The notes under the pieces were generated by a model that was given only the letters and a program-made list of their open reading frames with translations, made no database searches and was not told where the DNA came from. Shown in pieces: positions 7,798 through 13,479 of a stretch of DNA of 13,479 nucleotides. The DNA is taken from positions 1 to 13,479 of the forward strand of contig CABQCN010000005.1 in assembly GCA_902462635.1 (NCBI GenBank), written 5' to 3'. The stretch is from an uncultured Oscillospiraceae bacterium. GTDB lineage: Bacteria > Bacillota > Clostridia > UBA1212 > UBA1255. Position numbers and translations under genes: made by a program. Numbering within the stretch: the stretch's first letter is position 1; every line of letters begins with the position of its first letter.

Positions 7798-8682
7798 TCA
7801 ATAATCAAAAACTGAAAACGTCATATGATACAATATATTTTGCACTACGCTTTTATAGTTTCCGAAAGCGGTATCCGTGCCTTCCACCTGTATTACATAA
7901 TACGCCATAGCACGTGCGGCAACATAAAGTTCTCCCGTCATTTTGATGTCATCTTTGATATAGCTGTACGGCAGTACGATAAAATTTATCGATTCCGCGT
8001 TATATCCCCGCTTGCTGGAATATCCGTATCCTGCCGTCTCATGATCCCTCTGAAATTGCTCAAACACATAATCGGCAATAACTTCCGGCGCCATCGGCGG
8101 CTCTTTTTTTTCAGGGGAAGCGGAGGATTCGGTTGTCGGCGTACCCGGAGCGGCACTGTTCTCCGTCTCCGGTGCGGGCGTCGGTTCCGCAGCCGGCGAA
8201 GAAGAAGGCAGCAGCGTTTTGATATATTCATACAACACGTCATATTCCTTATAATAAAACGACATCGTAAGAGACGTGTTCCGTTCCATGCCTGCCCGCG
8301 GGTCAACCGTCGCGGAGGCGGAATCCTTCCCGGACGGCGTAGCAGACGCAGTGACGTTGGGTGTCGCTCCTTCCGCTGCGGTCGGCGATGGAGAAACAGG
8401 AATTTTCGTCAGAGGAAATACTTCCAGGACGAGTCCCTCCGTATTGAGCAAAAATCCGTAAGAATCGGCATTTACATCCCAGTCGTCCGGATAGAACACC
8501 CGGAAGAAATACCGCGATGCATTATACATGGAGTCGTACGGTTTCGTTTCTTCCTGCGCATCGTCTACCTCGGCTTTGAAAAAACCGATAAACGAAACGG
8601 CAACTGCGACAGCCATTACGATCACAATAAAGAAGATGAATGTTTTTCTTTTATTCGACCAGAGGTTTCCTTTTCTTTCCAT
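7798..8682 (-). CDS. Hypothetical single-pass membrane protein with Ser/Thr/Pro-rich inserts
   Basis: I do not recognise this protein of about 294 residues. A short basic cytoplasmic N-terminus precedes one membrane segment (about residues 15-34, FIFFIVIVMAVAVAVSFIGF); the rest should be outside the cell. The external part starts with YFFRVFYPDDWDV, which recalls the PsbP/Mog1-like fold, but this is only a resemblance. Two low-complexity stretches rich in Ser, Thr, Pro and Ala (about 90-123 and 155-190) interrupt it and look like flexible linkers. The C-terminal block (VIADYVFEQFQRD through YHMTFSVFDY) is compact and hydrophilic. The start is a choice between ATG at 8686-8688, which overlaps the metallo-hydrolase stop as ATGA, and ATG at 8680-8682; I prefer the latter because GGAG is eight bases away rather than two. 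It probably works with the L,D-transpeptidase gene downstream. Confidence 0.8.
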   Translation of the reverse strand: MERKGNLWSNKRKTFIFFIVIVMAVAVAVSFIGFFKAEVDDAQEETKPYDSMYNASRYFFRVFYPDDWDVNADSYGFLLNTEGLVLEVFPLTKIPVSPSPTAAEGATPNVTASATPSGKDSASATVDPRAGMERNTSLTMSFYYKEYDVLYEYIKTLLPSSSPAAEPTPAPETENSAAPGTPTTESSASPEKKEPPMAPEVIADYVFEQFQRDHETAGYGYSSKRGYNAESINFIVLPYSYIKDDIKMTGELYVAARAMAYYVIQVEGTDTAFGNYKSVVQNILYHMTFSVFDY

Positions 8683-8684
8683 TA

Positions 8685-9455
8685 TCATTTCTCCGTATTG
8701 ATCTCCAGGCGTTCTCCCGGCCGCAGCAAACGGTAATTTACGTTTAATTTTTGGGCCTCCTGCATAAAAACATACGGATTTCCGCCGTGTTCGGCGAAAT
8801 TCCAGAAATGACAGGGAACGGCGGTTCCCGCATTCAGATTTTTAGCAAGGAAGGCGGCTTCCGTTTCATTCAAATTTCCAAAAGCACCGTTGATCGGCAG
8901 GAACACAAACTCCGCGCCCGCTGTTTTTTCCTGGATCAATTCTTCCCGGTAAGCGGAATCGCCGACTGCGTAAATTTGTGTTTTTCCGATGGTAAACAGC
9001 GTTCCGACCGCGTACGGCGTGTCGCTCCCGTGATCGCAATATACGAAATCACACGTAAAATGATTTCCCAGCGGCAGCCGGTCTCCTTCTCGAATCAGGT
9101 GCACCCGGTCCGATACAAGCGAACGTTTTTCCAGTTCGGCCATTCCGCATTGCGTTACATACATCTGTGTTCTGCCGTTTTCTAAAAACGTGCCTGCCGA
9201 ATCGATGTCCAGATGGTCATAATGTCCGTGGCTGCAAAGCACCGCATCGAAAAGGAGTTCATCCGCGCCGAGCAGATACGGCAGCATGCGTTTGAATCCG
9301 AACTCCCGGTTGCAGCAATCGGATAAATAAAGGTCATACGCAAGCAGGAACCCATCCGCATCTTTTAAAATAAACCCCGCCTGTCCCATGAAATAAAGAT
9401 ACGCGGTACCTTTTCCCGGGATGTCGTTTTGAATGAACTCCGCAAATTCTTTCAT
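8685..9455 (-). CDS. UlaG-like MBL-fold metallo-hydrolase
   Basis: A 256-residue cytoplasmic metallo-beta-lactamase-fold protein of the UlaG (L-ascorbate-6-phosphate lactonase) type. Metal-binding residues are visible in SHGHYDH (H76, H78, D80, H81), in the VGDSAY strand (D166) and in the late histidines of PCHFWNFAEHGG (H216, H223). The NLNETEAAFLAKNL and HFWNFAEHGG stretches are characteristic of the UlaG subgroup rather than of beta-lactamases or glyoxalases. No ascorbate phosphotransferase genes are nearby, so ascorbate phosphate is not an assured substrate; a phosphorylated sugar lactone or another ester is as likely. The ATG lies two bases after the dehydrogenase stop, with AAGGGA nine bases upstream. 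The stop overlaps the next gene region, so co-expression with both neighbours is probable. Confidence 0.88.
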   Translation of the reverse strand: MKEFAEFIQNDIPGKGTAYLYFMGQAGFILKDADGFLLAYDLYLSDCCNREFGFKRMLPYLLGADELLFDAVLCSHGHYDHLDIDSAGTFLENGRTQMYVTQCGMAELEKRSLVSDRVHLIREGDRLPLGNHFTCDFVYCDHGSDTPYAVGTLFTIGKTQIYAVGDSAYREELIQEKTAGAEFVFLPINGAFGNLNETEAAFLAKNLNAGTAVPCHFWNFAEHGGNPYVFMQEAQKLNVNYRLLRPGERLEINTEK

Positions 9456-9457
9456 CT

Positions 9458-10264
9458 TCAGAAATCCCTTGCATAGCCGCAGGTCCAGCCGCCATCTACC
9501 GTAAGCACGGCTCCCGTAAGATAGGATGCGGCATCATCCGATCCCACATACAGCGCCGCATTTGCGATGTCGGCTGGATCGCCCGGACGGTGCTGCGGAA
9601 TATGAGAAAGCATTGCCTCCGCACGTTCCTGATCACTGTAAAACAAAGCCTTCGTTCCTTCGAACATGATAGATCCCGGCGCAATGACATTGACGCGGAT
9701 CTTCTCCGGGGCAAGCTCCAGTGCCATCGCTTTCGAAAAATTAATGACGCCCGCTTTCGCCGCCGTAAACGCGCATTGATTTCGGAACGGAATGAGTCCC
9801 ACAACGGAACTGATATTGATAATATTCCCGCCGCCGGCGCGGATGATATACGGGGTAAATACTTTAGAGCATTTATAGGTGCCATCCAAATCCACGCTTA
9901 CAATCCAGGACCATTTCTCATCGTTGAATTCATGGATCGGCTTCCGGTCCTCCGGTCCGACATTGACGCCGGCATTATTCACCAGTACATGGATCGCGCC
10001 GAATTCCGCCTCGATCGCCGAAGCCGCGCTTTCCAGGCTTTTCTGGTCGGTGACTTCCATGGGAAACACTTTCGCGATTCCCCCGGCGGCCAGGATGCTT
10101 TCCGCAATTTCAGTGCCTTTTTTGAGATTGCGGCATCCGATCGCCACCTTCGCGCCGTTTGCCGCGAACGCCTCGGCCATCGCGCTTCCGATGGCGCCTG
10201 AAGCGCCTGTAATAACGACCGTTTTTCCGGTATAATCGACGTTCATTTTACTTTGAAAACTCAT
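9458..10264 (-). CDS. Short-chain dehydrogenase/reductase family protein with Phe at the catalytic Tyr position
   Basis: A 268-residue classical-length SDR. The cofactor motif TGASGAIG (19-26) and NNAG (96-99) are intact, as are the structural Asn region and the VNVIAPGSI segment after the active site. SDR enzymes normally use Ser-Tyr-Lys. Here Ser153 and Lys170 are present, but the Tyr is Phe166 (CAFTAAKAG; codon TTT at 9767-9769). This may mean a changed mechanism, another proton donor or a non-catalytic role. Substrate cannot be told. CRNLKK after the second strand, with Arg at the usual discriminating place, leans toward NADP(H) but is not conclusive. GGAGGA lies ten bases before the ATG, 32 bases after the nitroreductase stop. 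It forms a tight block with the metallo-hydrolase downstream. Confidence 0.93.
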   Translation of the reverse strand: MSFQSKMNVDYTGKTVVITGASGAIGSAMAEAFAANGAKVAIGCRNLKKGTEIAESILAAGGIAKVFPMEVTDQKSLESAASAIEAEFGAIHVLVNNAGVNVGPEDRKPIHEFNDEKWSWIVSVDLDGTYKCSKVFTPYIIRAGGGNIINISSVVGLIPFRNQCAFTAAKAGVINFSKAMALELAPEKIRVNVIAPGSIMFEGTKALFYSDQERAEAMLSHIPQHRPGDPADIANAALYVGSDDAASYLTGAVLTVDGGWTCGYARDF

Positions 10265-10296
10265 ATGATGTAATTCCTCCGATGATATGTTTTATT

Positions 10297-10821
10297 TTAT
10301 AAAATCCAACTGACCGTTTCCGAAGCCGGCCGTTTTTCTGCTTTCGAAATTTCGCCCTTTGCATAACCGAGCGCAGCCATCCCCCACACGACATGGGTTT
10401 GCGGAATTTCGAGCTTTGTCAGAACGGCCCGCACCGCGGGTTCATCACAAATTCCGCGTAACTGGTTGATCCATACGGAGCCGATTCCGAGCGCATGTGC
10501 CGCCAGAAAAATGTTTTCCAGCGCGCAGGCGCAATCCGCCGCTCCGTGCGGGTTGTTTTTATCACTGGATACCAGAATCAAGGTGTCCGGTCCGCAGAAA
10601 TTATATTCATAATCTCTTCCGAGGCAATCGGAAATCCGGTTGGCCAGCTCGGTCATCCGCTGCTTATTCTTCAAAACCGTAAATTTCCAGAGCTGCTGAT
10701 TCATCGCGGAAGGCGCATAACGCGCCGCGTCCGTAATCATTTCCAAATCACTGCGGCAAATTTCCTTGTCCGTAAAAGACCGCACGCTCCTGCGTGTCAT
10801 CAAATTGTCCATCGCATCCAT
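10297..10821 (-). CDS. Nitroreductase family FMN-dependent oxidoreductase
   Basis: A 174-residue protein of the nitroreductase family, flavoenzymes that use NAD(P)H to reduce nitro compounds, quinones or other acceptors. The N-terminus has the FMN phosphate-binding TRRSVRSF (9-16), then PSAMNQQLWKF (37-47), the other typical FMN-contacting stretch, and ALGIGSVWINQ (110-120). Length suits the shorter members of the family. The natural acceptor is unknown. Cysteines at 22, 66, 76, 97, 99 and 125 are fairly many but show no FeS-cluster spacing, so this is not a ferredoxin fusion. I chose the ATG at 10819-10821 because AAAGGAG precedes it and the FMN motif follows at once. The frame stays open to 11118 but that part lies inside the protease gene's 3' end and encodes Arg/Gly-rich junk. 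Confidence 0.92.
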   Translation of the reverse strand: MDAMDNLMTRRSVRSFTDKEICRSDLEMITDAARYAPSAMNQQLWKFTVLKNKQRMTELANRISDCLGRDYEYNFCGPDTLILVSSDKNNPHGAADCACALENIFLAAHALGIGSVWINQLRGICDEPAVRAVLTKLEIPQTHVVWGMAALGYAKGEISKAEKRPASETVSWIL

Positions 10822-10832
10822 AATCCGAATAT

Positions 10833-10839
10833 CTCCTTT
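10833..10839 (-). promoter_or_regulatory. Ribosome binding site deciding the nitroreductase start
   Basis: AAAGGAG on the minus strand, 11 bases before the ATG at 10819-10821. It supports this start rather than the upstream in-frame ATG at 11118, which lies inside the protease gene. Confidence 0.65.
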
Positions 10840-10853
10840 CTGGTTCTGCCTAT

Positions 10854-10882
10854 AAAGTAGCACGCTTTCCGAAAAAATGCAA
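10854..10882 (-). promoter_or_regulatory. Possible promoter for the nitroreductase block
   Basis: On the minus strand, TTGCAT (10877-10882) and TACTTT (10854-10859) are separated by 17 bases, an acceptable sigma-A type arrangement, within the 62-base gap after the protease stop. It would drive nitroreductase, dehydrogenase and metallo-hydrolase. Both boxes are imperfect, and no terminator hairpin is visible after the protease, so readthrough is also possible. Confidence 0.35.
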
Positions 10883-10883
10883 A

Positions 10884-13479
10884 TCACGCCGCTCCGAGAG
10901 CAACGTCCCATTCCGCAAGATACTGCAGCAGCCGTGTCGCGTCGGCTCCCGTAACCGCGCCATCCGCATCCACATCGGCAGCGGCGGCGTTCATGAAAAC
11001 GTCCCAGTCCGCAAGATGCTGCAACAAAACCGTCGCATCCCTTCCGTCGATCTCGCCGTCTCCCGTCACGTCCCCATCCAGAAAACGTACGGCATCCGCG
11101 GCCGGCACCGCCGTGCAATTGCCCGCGTAATCATAAATTTCTACGATATATCCCGTCGGGTCCTCCGGAAGCTTCAGCGCGATGCACCATTTGCCTGCCT
11201 GATAAGAGACTCCGCTGGCGACAGAATACGGTTCCCCATCCGGACCGATCAGCATCGCACCCTGAATTTCCCGATTGTCTGCCGCATTTACGGAAACCAT
11301 ATCCGTTCCGTCGCATGCCGTTCCGTAAAACAACGTCAGCAATTCCGGTTTTTCCGTATCTACGACGACCGGCAGCGATGTGTGGATCCATGCATCGTCT
11401 TCTTTCAGTACACGGCAGGTATATTCGATCCGGTATATTTCTCCGTTGTGGATCCGGCCGTCCGTATCTCTGCCGTCCCAATCGATCATTATTTTAGAAG
11501 GCGACATATTGAAACTCGGATCCCACGAACCCTGGTCTCCGGCATATTGCTCATATACGACGGCTCCCCGTTGATTGTAAATTTTAAAAGTAAGGTCATA
11601 TACGGGGCGTAAAAATGTGGTCGACACGGAAAACGAATCGAATACGCCGTCTCCGTCGGGCGAGAAACAGGGCACGGTATATGCCGGATTTTCAGACGCA
11701 AGAAAAAGATCCATGAAATTCACGCCCAGGATCAGCCCGCCATCGCTATACAGATAGGAGGGATCAAAATAAGCTTCCGTTCCGTCGTACAGGAACGCGT
11801 CGAATACCGGACTGTCCAGCCAGGATCCGTAGAAACCCATAAAAGACAACAACAGATCGGGATTTTGTCCGTCCTTCAAATAGATATAGCCTTCCGCATA
11901 CGTCCCGTTTTCAAAATAGCGGTCCATGTATTCCATGTCGTCTTCGCTCAGGGAAACGGATACCTCGATTTTCGCCGCTTCTCCCGCCGCAACGGTGATA
12001 TCGGTGATTTCCGCCCCGGCCGCATTCCGGAAGACGACTTGACCGGACAAGGTTCTGGCGAAATCCGCCAAGGCATCATCGGAGCGGTCTTCCGTATCAT
12101 CTCCGGAAACGGCATCCGAAATCAGGTCATAGGAAAGCCCGTACGTCACCGGCGCATCGGAAATATTTTTAACGGAAAAGCAGAAGGAATATTTTCCGGT
12201 TCTTTCCCGGTCGTCTCCAAGAGAAACTTTCGGTCTGTAATGATCCGGTTCGCTGTCGGTATAAAGATACGCCGGCGTTTCCAGCGCGTTTTTCAGATTC
12301 GGCACGCCGTTCCCCTGGCGGCGCGGCGAAATGACGACGCCGCTTTTGTCGTCCGAAACGGCATGCGCCGTGGACATCAGCAAATTTGAAATGATGCCGG
12401 GATAATCCGAATTGCCTTCGATCCCGTATTTTTCTTTCTGCGACGCGAGATTTTGTTTCATGACCGCATACAGTCCCGCCGCCTGCGGAGACGCCATGGA
12501 AGTGCCGTCAAAAAATTGATAGCGGCCGTCCGGTACGGAAGAATAGATCCCGCCGCCAAAGCACAGCAGATCCGGCTTTACCGTCAGGAGATTCGTACAG
12601 CCCCAATTTGTAAAAGAGCTGGGCTTCGGATCACCTTCTTTATAGGAAACGGAAACAGAAAAGCGAAGCGTAGCATCCTCCAGCGCGGCCAGCGCCATCC
12701 CGTCCTCCATAGAAACGAAAAATCCCGGTAAAACGCTGTTTCCGGCAACGAGCAGCGCTTCTCCCGCAACATTATCATAAAATATAATTCCCACGGCGCC
12801 GGCATCCGCCGCATTCTGCGATTTATCCGCAAACGGAATTTCCCCTCGCCTTACAAGCGCATATTTTCCGGAAACATCGATGCCGTCGAAATCCGCGGCC
12901 GATCCGATTCCGGGAATCGCAACGTATTCGATCGTCTGTCCGTCCAAATCGAACGCATCATATCCCTGATGGAGCTTCACCTGATATACGGCGCCATCGG
13001 ACGCCGTAACACACGGCGTTACGGAAAACAGGTTGTCGGCGGAGGCAATCGACAGCGCACAAGGCAGCGCATTCGGCTGCCCGGGAATCGAATAGGCGGG
13101 ATGACTGAGCAGACCCGCTCCGCCAAGCTGGTATTTATCGGAATTCCCCGCGGCAACGCATACCTGAATCCCCGCTTTTTCCAGCTTTTCGATCGCCGCG
13201 GATTCCAGTTCCTTTTGATTCCCGGTTCCGTACAGAATCGTCCCTTCCGATCCGTAACTGCAGTTTACAACGTCTGCCTCCAAATACAGGCAGTCGTCCA
13301 TCGAAGCCAGCAACGATTCCATACGTAATGCGGAATTTCCCATAAAGACGAGCTGCGCGTTCGGCGCGTTTCCGTTTATCTGATAATGGCCCTGCGAAAC
13401 GCCTGCGCCGTTGCCGACAGCGATTCCGCTGACATGGGAGCCATGGATTATATTCGGATCATTATGATACGTATCCGTC
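10884..13479 (-). CDS. Secreted S8 family serine protease (subtilase) with PA, Fn3-like and dockerin domains, 5' end off window
   Basis: The C-terminal 864 residues of a large subtilase; start, signal peptide and catalytic Asp lie beyond base 13479. The frame is open to the edge and starts there with the catalytic-His motif HGSHVSG (His codon at 13443-13445), so an internal ATG at 13343 is not the start. The oxyanion Asn sits in VAAGNS and the nucleophile in GTSMASP (Ser codon 12498-12500). A PA domain is inserted between them (about visible residues 160-280). After the catalytic part comes an Fn3-like domain as in C5a-peptidase/lactocepin proteases (near PKVSLGDDRERTGKYSF), then a FlgD/CHU_C-like Ig domain starting FSPDGDGVFDSF, and finally a two-repeat type I dockerin. 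It is predicted to degrade proteins outside the cell, perhaps as part of a cohesin-organised complex. No cohesin gene is in view. Confidence 0.93.
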   Translation of the reverse strand, partial: TDTYHNDPNIIHGSHVSGIAVGNGAGVSQGHYQINGNAPNAQLVFMGNSALRMESLLASMDDCLYLEADVVNCSYGSEGTILYGTGNQKELESAAIEKLEKAGIQVCVAAGNSDKYQLGGAGLLSHPAYSIPGQPNALPCALSIASADNLFSVTPCVTASDGAVYQVKLHQGYDAFDLDGQTIEYVAIPGIGSAADFDGIDVSGKYALVRRGEIPFADKSQNAADAGAVGIIFYDNVAGEALLVAGNSVLPGFFVSMEDGMALAALEDATLRFSVSVSYKEGDPKPSSFTNWGCTNLLTVKPDLLCFGGGIYSSVPDGRYQFFDGTSMASPQAAGLYAVMKQNLASQKEKYGIEGNSDYPGIISNLLMSTAHAVSDDKSGVVISPRRQGNGVPNLKNALETPAYLYTDSEPDHYRPKVSLGDDRERTGKYSFCFSVKNISDAPVTYGLSYDLISDAVSGDDTEDRSDDALADFARTLSGQVVFRNAAGAEITDITVAAGEAAKIEVSVSLSEDDMEYMDRYFENGTYAEGYIYLKDGQNPDLLLSFMGFYGSWLDSPVFDAFLYDGTEAYFDPSYLYSDGGLILGVNFMDLFLASENPAYTVPCFSPDGDGVFDSFSVSTTFLRPVYDLTFKIYNQRGAVVYEQYAGDQGSWDPSFNMSPSKIMIDWDGRDTDGRIHNGEIYRIEYTCRVLKEDDAWIHTSLPVVVDTEKPELLTLFYGTACDGTDMVSVNAADNREIQGAMLIGPDGEPYSVASGVSYQAGKWCIALKLPEDPTGYIVEIYDYAGNCTAVPAADAVRFLDGDVTGDGEIDGRDATVLLQHLADWDVFMNAAAADVDADGAVTGADATRLLQYLAEWDVALGAA
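10887..11078 (-). other. Type I dockerin domain of the subtilase
   Basis: Two calcium-binding half-repeats close the protease: DVTGDGEIDGRD followed by ATVLLQHLADWD, and DVDADGAVTGAD followed by ATRLLQYLAEWD. Asp at positions 1, 5 and 12 of each loop (with Thr or Asp at 3) matches dockerin calcium ligands, and each loop is followed by the expected recognition helix. Dockerins bind cohesins on scaffold or cell-surface proteins. The partner is not in the window. Confidence 0.88.

Noticed and set aside
7825..8736. A 303-codon plus-strand open frame opposite the hypothetical membrane protein
   Set aside because: It is Arg-rich, has no recognisable domain, and lies fully opposite a gene with a membrane segment, linkers and a ribosome binding site.
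9590..10201. A 203-codon plus-strand open frame opposite the dehydrogenase
   Set aside because: It is a shadow of a clearly conserved SDR gene and shows no family features.
10822..11118. Extension of the nitroreductase to 11118
   Set aside because: That part lies in the protease dockerin region and encodes low-complexity Gly/Arg sequence with no nitroreductase similarity.
13341..13343. ATG at 13343 as the protease start
   Set aside because: The frame continues upstream and contains the catalytic HGSHVSG motif, so this is an internal Met.

Overview
The window looks like a chromosomal segment from an anaerobic, Gram-positive-type bacterium of the class Clostridia (phylum Bacillota). The grounds are a dnaG-rpoD pair encoding a Firmicutes-type housekeeping sigma factor, a feoA-feoB pair followed by the small Cys-rich membrane protein typical of Firmicutes feo operons, a lipoprotein built from a PrsA/SurA-like part and an L,D-transpeptidase part, and a large secreted subtilase ending in a type I dockerin. 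No species can be named from the sequence. Base composition is intermediate and fairly even, and nothing in the window looks like an island.

All eleven genes lie on the minus strand and are tightly packed, so transcription runs from high to low coordinates. In that order: (1) a secreted S8 protease with PA, Fn3-like and dockerin domains, whose 5' end lies beyond base 13479; (2) a small-enzyme block of nitroreductase, short-chain dehydrogenase and UlaG-like metallo-hydrolase; (3) two envelope genes, an unrecognised single-pass membrane protein and an L,D-transpeptidase lipoprotein; (4) dnaG and rpoD, overlapping by 11 bases; (5) an iron and flavin block of feoA, feoB, a FeoB-associated Cys-rich protein and the start of ribF, which runs off the left edge. 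Several junctions overlap (ATGA at membrane protein/metallo-hydrolase and at ribF/Cys-rich protein; a one-base TAGTG overlap at feoB/feoA), which suggests translational coupling.

The dnaG-rpoD pair supplies replication priming and general transcription. The feo block imports ferrous iron, and ribF makes FMN/FAD, which together with iron supplies redox enzymes. The two envelope genes probably act in the cell wall or at the outer membrane face. The subtilase probably acts outside the cell and may be held on a scaffold through its dockerin. No tRNA, rRNA, CRISPR array, insertion sequence or prophage gene was found. No gene-free stretch exceeds 100 bases; the longest, upstream of dnaG, holds a strong hairpin.

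I found no clear new multi-gene system. The items most worth a second look are the foldase/transpeptidase fusion lipoprotein, the dehydrogenase whose catalytic Tyr is Phe, the dockerin-bearing subtilase, the feo-ribF coupling, and the acidic N-terminal extension of RpoD.
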